Shown here one piece after another: positions 7,277-16,455 of a DNA stretch of 64,000 nucleotides. The stretch comes from Enterobacter hormaechei subsp. hoffmannii (lineage in GTDB: Bacteria; Pseudomonadota; Gammaproteobacteria; Enterobacterales; Enterobacteriaceae). The translations under genes and the position numbers were made by a program. Under the pieces are notes generated by a model that saw only the letters and a list, made by a program, of their open reading frames with translations, did not search any database and had not been told where the DNA came from. The number at the start of each line of letters is the position of its first letter. Within the stretch, counting starts at the first letter, position 1. Location: positions 2,728,001 through 2,792,000 of the forward strand of contig NZ_CP017186.1 of the NCBI RefSeq assembly GCF_001729745.1, in the 5' to 3' direction.

Positions 7277-8488
7277 GTGAAGAACAGAACTCTGGGAAGT
7301 ATTTTTATCGTCGCCGGAACGACAATTGGCGCAGGAATGTTGGCCATGCCGTTGGCTGCCGCCGGCGTCGGGTTTGGGGTTACCGTAGTGCTGCTGGGCG
7401 GTCTTTGGGCCCTGATGTGTTACACCGCGCTATTATTGCTGGAGGTTTATCAACATGTCCCTGCCGATACCGGCTTAGGCTCCCTGGCTGCACGCTATCT
7501 TGGACGCTACGGGCAGTGGATCACCGGTTTCAGCATGATGTTCCTGATGTACGCGCTGACCGCCGCCTACATCAGCGGCGCCGGGGAGCTAATTGCGTCA
7601 AGTATCAATGACGGCTTCGGTGCGTCGCTTTCACCGGAAACAGGCGCCATTGTCTTTACGCTGATCGGTGGCGGTGTGGTTTGTGCGGGCACGTCGCTGG
7701 TCGATCTGTTTAACCGTTTTTTGTTCAGCGCCAAAATTCTCTTCCTTGTTGTGATGCTGGTGCTGCTGGCACCGCATGTGCACAAGGTTAACCTGCTCTC
7801 CCTCCCGCTGGAGAAAGGTCTGGCGCTTTCGGCCATCCCGGTGATTTTCACCTCTTTCGGTTTTCATGGCAGCGTGCCGAGCATCGTGAGCTATATGAAC
7901 GGGGATATTCGCAAGCTGCGCCGCGTCTTTGTGATCGGCAGCGCCATTCCGTTGATTGCTTACCTGTTCTGGCAGCTGGTGACGCTGGGCAGTATTGATT
8001 CCACCACCTTTATCGGCCTGATGGCAGAGCATTCTGGTCTGAATGGATTCCTGGTTGCCCTGCGTAACGTGGTGGCCTCTTCACACGTGGAGCTGGCGGT
8101 ACATCTGTTTGCAGACCTGGCGCTGGCAACCTCCTTCCTTGGCGTGGCGCTTGGCCTGTTTGACTATATGGCGGATCTGTTCCAGCGTCGCAATACCGTT
8201 GCCGGACGCTTACAGACGGGGGCGATGACCTTCCTGCCGCCGCTGGCCTTTGCGCTCTTTTATCCGCGCGGGTTTGTGATGGCGCTAGGGTATGCTGGCG
8301 TGGCGTTATCGGTACTGGCCCTGCTGCTGCCTTCCCTGCTGGCGTGGAAGAGCCGCCAGCAACAGCCGCAGCAAGGATACCGCGTGGCGGGTGGTAAGCC
8401 GCTGCTGTGCGTGGTGTTTGGTTGTGGGGTGGTGATTATTCTGGTGCAGGTGCTGATTGCAGCGGGAATGCTGCCGGAAGTGGGATAA
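7277..8488 (+). CDS. tyrP: Tyrosine-specific permease TyrP
   Basis: A 403-residue aromatic amino-acid permease with 11 expected membrane helices, exactly the length of E. coli TyrP and highly similar. [11 protein letters not shown] near the N-terminus is the unwound helix 1 substrate site of the ArAAP family. Translation starts at GTG 7277 behind GAGG. The in-frame ATG at 7211 lies upstream of the -10 and cannot be used. It imports tyrosine by proton symport. It is controlled by the TyrR boxes described here. Confidence 0.95.
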   Translation: MKNRTLGSIFIVAGTTIGAGMLAMPLAAAGVGFGVTVVLLGGLWALMCYTALLLLEVYQHVPADTGLGSLAARYLGRYGQWITGFSMMFLMYALTAAYISGAGELIASSINDGFGASLSPETGAIVFTLIGGGVVCAGTSLVDLFNRFLFSAKILFLVVMLVLLAPHVHKVNLLSLPLEKGLALSAIPVIFTSFGFHGSVPSIVSYMNGDIRKLRRVFVIGSAIPLIAYLFWQLVTLGSIDSTTFIGLMAEHSGLNGFLVALRNVVASSHVELAVHLFADLALATSFLGVALGLFDYMADLFQRRNTVAGRLQTGAMTFLPPLAFALFYPRGFVMALGYAGVALSVLALLLPSLLAWKSRQQQPQQGYRVAGGKPLLCVVFGCGVVIILVQVLIAAGMLPEVG

Positions 8489-8804
8489 CTTATTTATACA
8501 GGTCCTGAGGTACTGTTCCGTTCACCTTAAGATCAACAGAATATGATTTTTTCACAGCATGTGAACGGGATAAGGGGGCCGCCGCGGCCCCCTTATCAAT
8601 CCCCGCGGCCCCGCGGAAAATCGGTGCTTCGCACTGCGCTCACCTCCCGACCATCTGCCTGCGGTCGGCTCAACTCTACATCCTGTCTCGATTCGCCTCT
8701 GGCCGCCATCCATGGCGTCCAGCCCTTGTCATCTGGTCTCCGGTTCGCCGATTTTAGCGGGGACTCAACACCCGTGCCCCATTCAGGCCACAGTAATTAA
8801 TGAT
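8489..8804. other. tyrP-yecA intergenic region occupied by a structured repeat
   Basis: 316 bases between convergent genes. Most of it is the ~200-bp element annotated at 8561-8762. The flanks show no gene, and I see no standard tyrP terminator other than the element's own 13-bp hairpin. Confidence 0.6.
8561..8762 (-). repeat. Structured intergenic repeat, copy A
   Basis: Read on the minus strand it starts CCCCGCTAAAATCGGCGAA, passes a CATGGATG hairpin centre (8707-8714), then GCGAAGCACCGATTTTCCGC. A perfect 13-bp hairpin follows (8569-8597, arms GATAAGGGGGCCG and CGGCCCCCTTATC) and it ends in CGTTCAC (8561-8567). Its two ends carry inverted AAAATCGG/CCGATTTT. The same order of islands, at matching distances in the last 75 nt, recurs on the plus strand at 33366-33567. 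It has no coding potential that I trust. Confidence 0.65.
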
Positions 8805-9473
8805 TTAATGCAGGCAGCAACTCTTAAACTTCTTCCCGCTCCCGCACGGACACGGATCGTTACGTCCCACCTTCGACCCGTTCACGATCGGCTTTTTCGC
8901 TTCCGGCTGCTGCGGATTAGCCACCCAGTAGTTGTACAAACGCAGCGCCGCAGGCTGAATGCTCTCGATGCTGGCCATATACTCCTCTTCGGTCAGCGCA
9001 TCCAGCTTCTCGCTGTTCTCTTCCGTTCCGTGCAGGGCAATCACCGCCAGATCCGCTTCCAGCGCTTCCGGCAAGGATGTCCAGTCCGTCAGCGCCACGC
9101 CGCGCATGTAGCCATAGCACCACTCTTCCACTACGGTATAGCTCTGACCGTCAACGTCGTTATAGCCAAACAGCGGTTCAAACTGATCCGGGTATTCGCT
9201 CAGGCGCTCGGCAATATCGTTCATGTGCTTAAAGCAGAGATCGATAAAACGGTTCATCTCACGATCGTTTTTCCAGCGTGGAATATACTTCTCACCACCC
9301 CATACCGCCACCAGCCAGGTGTCGGGCTCCACCACAACGGGACCGGAAAGTACTGCGGTAAGCATGCCGTCCAGTTCGGACACGTCAATCACGGATGCAT
9401 CGTCGTGTCCGTAAGAGATTAATGTCTCTTCCAGCCACGCCATCTCGCTTTCATTTAATGGGCCTTCAGCCAT
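8805..9473 (-). CDS. yecA: YecA, UPF0149 protein with SEC-C metal-binding tail
   Basis: A 222-residue protein. The N-terminal ~180 residues are the UPF0149/YgfB-like helical domain ([20 protein letters not shown]). The C-terminus [18 protein letters not shown] is a SEC-C motif that binds zinc or iron through its Cys residues, as in the tail of SecA. In E. coli YecA binds ribosomes and interacts with SecA. The start at 9473 (AGGAG 9 nt upstream) gives the E. coli length; the longer frame from 9509 is not supported. Confidence 0.92.
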   Translation of the reverse strand: MAEGPLNESEMAWLEETLISYGHDDASVIDVSELDGMLTAVLSGPVVVEPDTWLVAVWGGEKYIPRWKNDREMNRFIDLCFKHMNDIAERLSEYPDQFEPLFGYNDVDGQSYTVVEEWCYGYMRGVALTDWTSLPEALEADLAVIALHGTEENSEKLDALTEEEYMASIESIQPAALRLYNYWVANPQQPEAKKPIVNGSKVGRNDPCPCGSGKKFKSCCLH

Positions 9474-9884
9474 TGCTGATACTCCTGATAAAAAAAACGA
9501 TCCTGACATATATCGCCGCGCATGCCTATCTGAAGTTTAGGTCTTTATTGCTGCAAAAACGTGCAAATCGTGACCGTTGCACAACTTATGGGCTTTGTTG
9601 TTAAGGAGATGTGATCTCCGCTGTAAATTCATCTCATCCCGCAAAGGCGCATAAAACGGCGCTCTATACTCAACGTGTTGTGACCCGGTCAAGGGATTAA
9701 CCATTCTGGCAACCTTTTTGCTTAATGTTCTGCGCGCTTCGCGGTGCGTGGGATCCTCGCCGTATTAAGCACGAGATTGCTTCTAAAGTGCATTTTGTTC
9801 TCGCTCTTGTTTTTGGATTTACGATGCCATCAGGCGTTCGGGTTTATACCTGGTGCAAAAACCTCTTTGCTAAGGAACATAATA
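9474..9884 (+). other. Intergenic region upstream of the liv-type operon
   Basis: About 410 bases between the divergent yecA and the amino-acid-binding protein gene. It must hold promoters for both. A 6-bp palindrome GGAGAT-GTG-ATCTCC lies at about 9606-9620. An open frame continues upstream of the binding-protein start but lacks a ribosome site. I found no clear TyrR, CRP or FNR consensus. Confidence 0.4.
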
Positions 9885-11006
9885 ATGTCGCTGAAATTTA
9901 CCAAAACTCCCCTCTCCCTGTTGCTGGCCGGTTGTCTGGTGACGGCCTTTTCTGCACAGGCCGATATCGTGATCGGCGTGGCCGGGCCGTTCACAGGCCC
10001 GAACGCAACCTATGGCGATCAATACTGGCATGGCGCTACGCAGGCGGCGGAAGACATTAACGCCGCTGGCGGGATCAACGGTGAGAAAATCAAACTGGTT
10101 CAGGGCGATGACGCCTGCGAACCCAAACAGGCCGTTGCCGTCGCCAACCGCTTAGTCGATCAGGATAAAGTGAAAGCGGTCGTCGGCCACTTCTGCTCCT
10201 CGTCGACCATGCCCGCCTCCGAGGTCTATAGCGATGCCGGGATCCTCTCCATCACCCCCGGCTCAACGAACCCGCTTATTACCGAGCGGGGCATGAGCGA
10301 TATGTTCCGCATGTGCGGACGTGACGACCAGCAGGGCCAGGTCGCCAGCGATTTTATTCTTGATAAGCTTAAAGCCAAACGGGTCGTCATCATCCATGAT
10401 AAAGATACCTACGGTCAGGGGCTGGCGGACGCCACTAAAGCGGCGCTGGCGAAACGCGGCGTTAAGGAAGTGATGTACGAAGGGTTGTCCCGCGGGGAGA
10501 AAGACTTTAACGCGCTGGTGACCAAAATTGGCGCACAAAAACCAGACGTGGTGTTCTTCGGGGGCTGTCACCCGGAAGCGGGCCCGCTGGTTCGCCAGAT
10601 GCGTGAACAGGGCGTGCAGGCGAAGTTCTTCTCGGGAGACTGTATCGTCAATGAAGAGATGGTCACCGCCGCCGGTGGGGCGCAGTACACCAACGGTATT
10701 TACATGACCTTCGGTAAAGACCCGCGCCTGATCCCGGACGGAAAAGCCGTCATCGAGAAATTCCGCGCCGGTAAATTCGAACCAGAAGGATACACCCTCT
10801 ACGCCTATGCGTCTGTGCAGGCTATCGCAGCGGCATTCAAGGCCACGAAAGGGACGGACTCCGCAAAAGCCAGCGAGTGGCTGAAGGCCAACCCTGTCGA
10901 CACGGTGATGGGTAAAAAAGCCTGGGACAGCAAAGGTGACCTCAAAGTGTCTGACTACGTGGTCTACCAGTGGGACGACAAAGGCAAATATAAAGAAGTG
11001 CCATAA
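9885..11006 (+). CDS. Branched-chain amino-acid ABC transporter, periplasmic binding protein (LivJ/LivK-like)
   Basis: A 373-residue type I periplasmic binding protein. A signal peptide covers about residues 1-25 and is cut before DIVIGVAGPFTGPNA. LLAGC inside it resembles a lipobox, but the hydrophobic core runs on to an AQA cleavage site as in E. coli LivJ, so it is not read as a lipoprotein. GHFCSSSTMPASEVY and TPGSTNP are ligand-pocket motifs of the leucine/isoleucine/valine family. Start 9885 has AAGGA at 8 nt. It is the first gene of a five-gene operon. The ligand is probably leucine, isoleucine, valine or a relative. Confidence 0.9.
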   Translation: MSLKFTKTPLSLLLAGCLVTAFSAQADIVIGVAGPFTGPNATYGDQYWHGATQAAEDINAAGGINGEKIKLVQGDDACEPKQAVAVANRLVDQDKVKAVVGHFCSSSTMPASEVYSDAGILSITPGSTNPLITERGMSDMFRMCGRDDQQGQVASDFILDKLKAKRVVIIHDKDTYGQGLADATKAALAKRGVKEVMYEGLSRGEKDFNALVTKIGAQKPDVVFFGGCHPEAGPLVRQMREQGVQAKFFSGDCIVNEEMVTAAGGAQYTNGIYMTFGKDPRLIPDGKAVIEKFRAGKFEPEGYTLYAYASVQAIAAAFKATKGTDSAKASEWLKANPVDTVMGKKAWDSKGDLKVSDYVVYQWDDKGKYKEVP

Positions 11007-11074
11007 CGGGACGGAATCTGCTCAACGCCGGCAGGTCTGACTGTCGGCGTAACCCTTTATTCAGGTGCGCGACC

Positions 11075-11989
11075 ATGAGTACATTCTTCCTGCAACAATT
11101 AATTAATGGCTTAACGCTGGGTTCGGTCTATGGTCTTATCGCCATCGGCTACACCATGGTGTACGGCATCATCGGTATGATCAATTTCGCCCACGGCGAA
11201 GTGTATATGATCTCCGCCTATCTCTCGGCCATTGGCCTGGCCCTGCTGGCGTTTTTTGGACTCCACTCCTTTCCGCTGCTGATCCTGGGAACCCTGGTTT
11301 TCACCATCGTGGTCACCGGCGTTTATGGCTGGACGATTGAGCGCATCGCCTATAAGCCGCTACGCAATTCGACGCGTCTGGCGCCGCTGATTTCGGCCAT
11401 CGGGATGTCGTTGATACTGCAAAACTACGTCCAGCTTAGCCAGGGCCCACGGCAGCAGGGCGTACCGACCATGCTGGATGGCGTGCTGCGTTTTCACCTC
11501 GGCGAAGGGTTTGTCCAGATAACCTATACCAAAGTCTTTATTCTCATCGCCTCGTTCGCGGGCATGCTGGTGCTGACCTGGATAATCAACCGTACCCGCT
11601 TAGGGCGCATGTGCCGTGCGGTGCAGCAGGATCGTAAGATGGCCTCCATTTTGGGTATCAACACCGACAGAATTATTTCGCTGGTGTTTGTTATCGGCGC
11701 AGCCATGGCCGGGCTGGCGGGCGTGCTGATCACCATGAATTACGGCACCTTTGATTTTTACGTCGGGTTCGTTATCGGCATCAAGGCCTTTACGGCGGCG
11801 GTGCTGGGCGGCATCGGCTCTCTGCCCGGTGCGATGCTTGGCGGGCTGATTCTGGGCGTCGCAGAAGCGCAATTCTCCGGGATGGTGAACTCGGATTATA
11901 AAGACGTGTTCTCGTTTGGATTGCTGGTATTAATCCTGATCTTCCGTCCTCAGGGGCTGCTGGGCCGCCCTGTCGTGGCTAAAGTGTAA
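11075..11989 (+). CDS. Branched-chain amino-acid ABC permease, LivH type
   Basis: A 304-residue inner-membrane permease with about 8 helices. It has LINGLTLGSVYGLIAIGYTMVYG-like start segments, the MINFAHGEVYM block and the C-terminal AVLGGIGSLPGA loop that contacts the ATPases. It follows the binding protein by 68 nt and precedes the LivM-type gene by 11 nt. It would form the translocation pore with that protein. Confidence 0.9.
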   Translation: MSTFFLQQLINGLTLGSVYGLIAIGYTMVYGIIGMINFAHGEVYMISAYLSAIGLALLAFFGLHSFPLLILGTLVFTIVVTGVYGWTIERIAYKPLRNSTRLAPLISAIGMSLILQNYVQLSQGPRQQGVPTMLDGVLRFHLGEGFVQITYTKVFILIASFAGMLVLTWIINRTRLGRMCRAVQQDRKMASILGINTDRIISLVFVIGAAMAGLAGVLITMNYGTFDFYVGFVIGIKAFTAAVLGGIGSLPGAMLGGLILGVAEAQFSGMVNSDYKDVFSFGLLVLILIFRPQGLLGRPVVAKV

Positions 11990-12000
11990 GGAACAACGCG

Positions 12001-13275
12001 ATGACCTCTGACGGCTTTTCCCTGAAGCGCTGCATTCTGGACGCGATTTTTTCCGGAATGATCGCCCTGATTATTTTCGGCCCGATTGCGGGCGTGATAC
12101 TGGATGGTTACAGCTTTAACTTTGACGGCCAGCGGCTGGCGTGGATTGTAGGCACGGTGATGCTGGGACGCTTTTTGCTGAGCGCCTTTTCAGCTACGGC
12201 GGCCGGAAGACGTTTACAGGCGCGGTTTGAATCCGACAATGCGGGGGTGTATGTCCGGCCACCGGCGTATAAAAGCCGCATGCGCTGGATCATTCCGCTG
12301 ATTGTCACGCTGGCGATCTGCTTCCCGTTTGTGGCCACAAAATACGTTCTGACGGTCGCTATACTCGGACTGATCTACGTCCTGCTCGGTCTTGGGCTGA
12401 ACATTGTCGTTGGCCTGGCAGGGCTGCTGGATCTGGGTTATGTCGCCTTCTATGCCATCGGCGCTTACGGACTAGCGCTCGGGTATCAGTATCTGGGGCT
12501 TGGGTTCTGGAGCATGCTGCCGCTGGCGGCGCTAATGGCTGCGGGCGCGGGCGCCCTGCTCGGCTTTCCGGTGTTGCGCATGCACGGGGATTATCTCGCC
12601 ATCGTCACGCTCGGGTTTGGCGAGATCATCCGCCTGGTGCTGAACAACTGGCTCACCTTCACCGGCGGGCCTAACGGCGTTTCAGCCCCTGCTCCGACCT
12701 TTTTTGGCCTGGAGTTTGGCCGACGCGCCAAAGAAGGTGGCATCCCCTTCCACGAGTTCTTCGGCCTGACCTATAACCCCAACATGAAGTTTATTTTCAT
12801 CTATGCAGTACTGTTCCTGGTAGTCATGCTGGTGCTGTACATTAAACACCGGCTGACCCGAATGCCCATTGGACGCGCGTGGGAAGCGCTCCGTGAGGAT
12901 GAGATTGCCTGCCGTTCCATGGGGCTGAATCACGTTCTGGTCAAACTCTCGGCCTTCACCCTGGGCGCATCGACGGCAGGTATCGCCGGGGTGTTTTTTG
13001 CCACCTGGCAGGGGTTTGTTAACCCCACCTCTTTCACCTTTTTTGAATCGGCCCTCATCCTCGCGATTGTGGTCCTGGGCGGGATGGGCTCCACCGTCGG
13101 CGTCGTACTGGCCGCCTTTGTGCTGACCGTCACGCCGGAACTGCTGCGCAGCTTTGCGGAATACCGCGTGCTACTGTTTGGCATGCTGATGGTGGTGATG
13201 ATGATCTGGCGTCCTCGCGGTCTGATCCGCATCAACCGCAGCGGATTTGCCGTGCGTAAAGGAGTGGCGCCATGA
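12001..13275 (+). CDS. Branched-chain amino-acid ABC permease, LivM type
   Basis: A 424-residue permease matching LivM, with an N-terminal extension of about 100 residues as in E. coli LivM (425 residues). GLNIVVGLAGLLDLGYVAFY near 130 and the VVLGGMGSTVG coupling loop near 350 identify the family. Its 3' end overlaps the next gene by 4 bp (ATGA), a sign of translational coupling. Confidence 0.9.
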   Translation: MTSDGFSLKRCILDAIFSGMIALIIFGPIAGVILDGYSFNFDGQRLAWIVGTVMLGRFLLSAFSATAAGRRLQARFESDNAGVYVRPPAYKSRMRWIIPLIVTLAICFPFVATKYVLTVAILGLIYVLLGLGLNIVVGLAGLLDLGYVAFYAIGAYGLALGYQYLGLGFWSMLPLAALMAAGAGALLGFPVLRMHGDYLAIVTLGFGEIIRLVLNNWLTFTGGPNGVSAPAPTFFGLEFGRRAKEGGIPFHEFFGLTYNPNMKFIFIYAVLFLVVMLVLYIKHRLTRMPIGRAWEALREDEIACRSMGLNHVLVKLSAFTLGASTAGIAGVFFATWQGFVNPTSFTFFESALILAIVVLGGMGSTVGVVLAAFVLTVTPELLRSFAEYRVLLFGMLMVVMMIWRPRGLIRINRSGFAVRKGVAP

Positions 13276-14147
13276 ACGCAACGATTTTGCGTGTAGAACA
13301 TCTGATGATGCACTTCGGCGGGATCAAGGCCTTAAACGACGTCAATCTTGAGGTGCAGCGCGGCTCTATTACTGCACTCATTGGGCCTAACGGCGCGGGA
13401 AAAACAACCGTCTTTAACTGCCTGACCGGTTTCTACCGGGCCTCCGGCGGCAACATTCTGTTCAATGCACGAAATAAAACTACCAATGTCATTCAGGTGC
13501 TCGGCCAGAAACTCCAGCCGGGCGACTGGCTCAGCCCGGCGCAGCTTGGTCAACGCCTGTTCTATAAGATGTTTGGCGGCACGCATCTGGTGAACCGCGC
13601 GGGTCTTGCGCGCACGTTTCAGAACATCCGCCTGTTCCGCGAGATGTCCGTTGTGGAAAACCTGCTGGTGGCACAGCACATGCGCGTCAATCGCAATCTG
13701 CTGGCGGGGGTGCTGAACACCCCTGCGTATCGTCGGGCAGAGAACGAGGCGCTGGACCGGGCGTTTTACTGGCTGGAGGTGGTGGATCTGGTAGATTGCG
13801 CGAACCGTCTGGCCGGGGAAATGTCCTATGGCCAGCAACGACGCCTCGAAATCGCCCGCGCCATGTGCACCGGCCCGGAGATGATTTGTCTCGATGAACC
13901 TGCTGCCGGTCTGAACCCGGTGGAGACGCACAAGCTGAGCGAGATCATCCGGTTCCTGCGCGACCACCACGACATCACGGTTTTGCTGATCGAGCATGAT
14001 ATGGGGATGGTGATGGGCATTTCAGATGACATCATTGTGCTCGATCACGGCGATGTGATTGCCAGAGGTAAACCGGCTGAGATCCAGCACAATGAAAAAG
14101 TGATTGCCGCGTATCTGGGCACTGACGAAAGCGAGGTAAATCTGTGA
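13272..14147 (+). CDS. Branched-chain amino-acid ABC ATPase, LivG type
   Basis: A 291-residue nucleotide-binding subunit. The Walker A motif is GPNGAGKTTV (about 38-47). LARTFQNIRLF holds the Q-loop, MSYGQQRR is the signature, and the Walker B motif is MICLDEPAAGLNP. The insertion after Walker A is typical of LivG. It overlaps both neighbours by 4 bp, so LivG and LivF should be made in fixed ratio as the ATPase heterodimer. Confidence 0.92.
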   Translation: MNATILRVEHLMMHFGGIKALNDVNLEVQRGSITALIGPNGAGKTTVFNCLTGFYRASGGNILFNARNKTTNVIQVLGQKLQPGDWLSPAQLGQRLFYKMFGGTHLVNRAGLARTFQNIRLFREMSVVENLLVAQHMRVNRNLLAGVLNTPAYRRAENEALDRAFYWLEVVDLVDCANRLAGEMSYGQQRRLEIARAMCTGPEMICLDEPAAGLNPVETHKLSEIIRFLRDHHDITVLLIEHDMGMVMGISDDIIVLDHGDVIARGKPAEIQHNEKVIAAYLGTDESEVNL

Positions 14148-14860
14148 GCGCACCGATGCTTCAATTTCATAATGTGGACGTTTTTTACGGGGTGATCCAG
14201 GCGTTGAAGCAGGTTTCACTTGAGGTAAACAAAGGGGAAACCGTGGCCCTGATTGGCGCTAATGGCGCGGGGAAGTCAACATTACTGATGTCTGTCTTTG
14301 GTCAGCCCCGGATCCGCAACGGGCAGATCCTCTTCTGCAGCGAGGATATCAGCCACAAATCCACCCACTATGTTGCCACCGGCGGCATCGCGCAGGCACC
14401 TGAGGGACGACGCATTTTCCCGGATATGTCTGTAGAAGAGAACCTGCTGATGGGGACAATCCCCGTCGGCAATCAGCATGCAGCTGAAGATATGCAAAGC
14501 ATGTTCGACCTCTTCCCTCGCCTCAAGGAGCGGCGTAACCAGCGGGCGATGACGCTCTCCGGCGGTGAACAGCAGATGCTGGCTATTGCCCGGGCGCTGA
14601 TGAGCCGTCCTAAACTTCTGCTGCTGGATGAACCCAGCCTCGGCCTCGCACCAATCGTGGTTAAACAGATCTTCCAGACGCTGCGCGAACTGGCCCGTAA
14701 CGGAATGACGATTTTTCTGGTCGAGCAGAATGCCCACCACGCGCTGAAATTGTCCGACCGCGGCTATGTGATGGTTAACGGCCAGATTCGGTTAAGCGGC
14801 AGCGGCGAGGCGTTGCTGAAGGATCCGGAGGTGAGAAAGGCGTACCTGGGCGGCGTGTGA
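14144..14860 (+). CDS. Branched-chain amino-acid ABC ATPase, LivF type
   Basis: A 238-residue ATPase starting at GTG in a GTGA overlap with the LivG stop. The Walker A motif is GANGAGKSTL, the signature LSGGEQQMLAIARAL and the Walker B LLLLDEPSLGLAP. It is the last gene of the operon. A GC-rich hairpin lies about 90 bp downstream. This five-gene cluster lies between yecA and the tRNA genes, where E. coli K-12 has none, so it is lineage-specific at this site. Whether it is a second copy besides a livKHMGF locus elsewhere cannot be seen here. Confidence 0.92.
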   Translation: MSAPMLQFHNVDVFYGVIQALKQVSLEVNKGETVALIGANGAGKSTLLMSVFGQPRIRNGQILFCSEDISHKSTHYVATGGIAQAPEGRRIFPDMSVEENLLMGTIPVGNQHAAEDMQSMFDLFPRLKERRNQRAMTLSGGEQQMLAIARALMSRPKLLLLDEPSLGLAPIVVKQIFQTLRELARNGMTIFLVEQNAHHALKLSDRGYVMVNGQIRLSGSGEALLKDPEVRKAYLGGV

Positions 14861-14947
14861 AGCCTGGAGGCTATAGTGAGAAAAACTCACAGTGATTGCC
14901 ATTATTAATCGTTTTTCTGATGCGACCGCATTCAAATATCATCTTTA

Positions 14948-14969
14948 CGACCCGCCTTTGCGCGGGTCG
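14948..14969 (+). terminator. Possible terminator of the liv-type operon
   Basis: CGACCCGC and GCGGGTCG form an 8-bp stem with loop CTTTGC. It is followed by ATAAAA rather than a U-tract, so it may only pause transcription or protect the 3' end. Confidence 0.4.
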
Positions 14970-15023
14970 ATAAAACGTTCAGCCGCAAACTGAATAATAA
15001 TGATAAGAGGATCCGGGGCAAAT

Positions 15024-15494
15024 ATGACACTTGATGCGTTATATCAGTTAATGAAAACTGTATTACCACCTGACACCGATTCAGCCGATGATTTACAGGA
15101 TTTTATGGCCATGCTTATGGCGACGAAACATCACTCAGAGGCTCTGTCACCGTTTTCGCAGCGCGTATACATGCTGTCCGTTGCCCATCGCGACCCTAAG
15201 CAAGCGGCTGCGCTGATTTCAGCCTGTCATCCTGAAGCAGGAAAGCCCCTTCCGCTGCTCGACTTCTCCGGCTGGCCGCACGTGCGCTACGCCACGTCGG
15301 GTGAATTACAGACGCCCGAGACTGAAGAATATTTTCACAGGATTTCGTCTGCCGCCACGATATTACGCGGTGCAATTATTGACGCTGAGCAGCAGAAAAA
15401 CACGCCAGCATTTTATATTCTGGATAAGGTACTCAGCCTGAACAGCGCTTTGCCAGAACGCTATAAAAAGATGGCAAACATCTCTTACTCATAA
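15024..15494 (+). CDS. Hypothetical protein, 156 aa
   Basis: I do not recognise this protein. It begins MTLDALYQLMKTVLPPD, is soluble and mixed helical, and has no signal peptide, membrane segment or motif I can name. ATG 15024 is preferred: GGGG ends 5 nt upstream and AGAGG also lies near, whereas the in-frame ATG at 15000 has no ribosome site. It is convergent with the LysR-type gene (5 nt between the stops) and downstream of the liv-type operon. Normal codon composition and a stop-free frame over 470 bases support a real gene. Confidence 0.65.
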   Translation: MTLDALYQLMKTVLPPDTDSADDLQDFMAMLMATKHHSEALSPFSQRVYMLSVAHRDPKQAAALISACHPEAGKPLPLLDFSGWPHVRYATSGELQTPETEEYFHRISSAATILRGAIIDAEQQKNTPAFYILDKVLSLNSALPERYKKMANISYS

Positions 15495-15499
15495 CGGTA

Positions 15500-16426
15500 T
15501 TAATAAACCCGGCTTTCATCGTATTCCAGGTAATCGATATCCAGAGCCGGAACGACCGGGGTATGGTTTTGCAGCCAGCCCAGAAGGTGCTGGATGCTCT
15601 CTCTTTTGAGCGAATTTTTTGGCCAGACGAGGTAGTAACCATCTCCCGTCGCGATAGCTTCCCTGAACGGCAGGCCCAGCAGGCCGCTTTTCAGGGCATC
15701 AAGCGTGAGATGCAGGTCGGCGATAGCGATGCCGTGCCCGTTCATCGCGGCGATACTTCCCTGTTCAAGGGTATCAAACACCATGCCGCTGCTCATATCG
15801 AGCCCCGGAAACAATCCTGTTCTTCGCAGCCAGCGCCGCCAGTCACGTCTGTCCGGTGAAGGATGGATCAAATCGCATTGCGAAAGCTGCTGCCGGGCCG
15901 GTTCGATAAGCGATGGGGTGCAAACCGGGATAAGCCATTCATGAAAAAGCAGCTGGCTTTCCGTTGTCTCACCAAAACGGCCATTACCGAGAAGGATGGC
16001 GCAGTCGTATGGCTCAAGACTGAAATCAACGGTGTCAATGTCCATCCAGACGCTGGCAATCTCCACCTGCGGTTTTGGATGGTTGTTGCGAAAAGATCGC
16101 AGCACGTCGAGAAGCCATCTCATGGTCAGGGTGCTGGGTGTTTTTAACCGCAGCAGATGGTTTTCACTGCGGAATGCCCGGCAGGCCCATTCAATGCTCG
16201 TGAAGCTTTCGTTCAGCTGTCCGGCAAGCACTCGCCCGGCTTCAGTGACCTCCACGCGAGGACCTTGCCTTTTGAAAAGCTCGCAGTCGAACCACAGTTC
16301 AAGGGTACGGACATGTCTGCTGACCGCGCCCGGCGTAATATTGAGCGTTTCAGCGGCTTTACTGAAGGAGTTCAACCGCGCAGCAACTTCAAACGCACGC
16401 AGTGCATACAATGGCGGTAAAGACAT
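15500..16426 (-). CDS. LysR-family transcriptional regulator, GcvA-like
   Basis: A 308-residue regulator. The N-terminal winged helix-turn-helix has LYALRAFEVAARLNSFSKAA and ITPGAVSRHVRTLE (residues about 6-45), typical of the GcvA/AmpR subgroup. Residues 90-300 form the periplasmic-binding-like effector domain (MRWLLDVLRSFRNNHP, GNGRFG, GHGIAIADL). LysR proteins usually regulate a divergent neighbour, but here the divergent side holds only a small membrane protein transcribed the same way. The target is therefore unclear; the adjacent liv-type operon is one possibility. Confidence 0.88.
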   Translation of the reverse strand: MSLPPLYALRAFEVAARLNSFSKAAETLNITPGAVSRHVRTLELWFDCELFKRQGPRVEVTEAGRVLAGQLNESFTSIEWACRAFRSENHLLRLKTPSTLTMRWLLDVLRSFRNNHPKPQVEIASVWMDIDTVDFSLEPYDCAILLGNGRFGETTESQLLFHEWLIPVCTPSLIEPARQQLSQCDLIHPSPDRRDWRRWLRRTGLFPGLDMSSGMVFDTLEQGSIAAMNGHGIAIADLHLTLDALKSGLLGLPFREAIATGDGYYLVWPKNSLKRESIQHLLGWLQNHTPVVPALDIDYLEYDESRVY

Positions 16427-16455
16427 AGCGTCCCTTAAATGAAAAATTCATTATG

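Noticed and set aside
8543-8800. An 85-codon plus-strand frame over element A
   Set aside because: It coincides with the structured repeat, has no ribosome site and no family resemblance.
9744-9884. 47-codon N-terminal extension of the Liv-type binding protein
   Set aside because: It would bury the signal peptide; AAGGA lies 8 nt before ATG 9885.
9885-9960. Lipoprotein reading of the Liv-type binding protein because of LLAGC
   Set aside because: The hydrophobic core continues past the Cys to a normal AQA cleavage site, as in E. coli LivJ.
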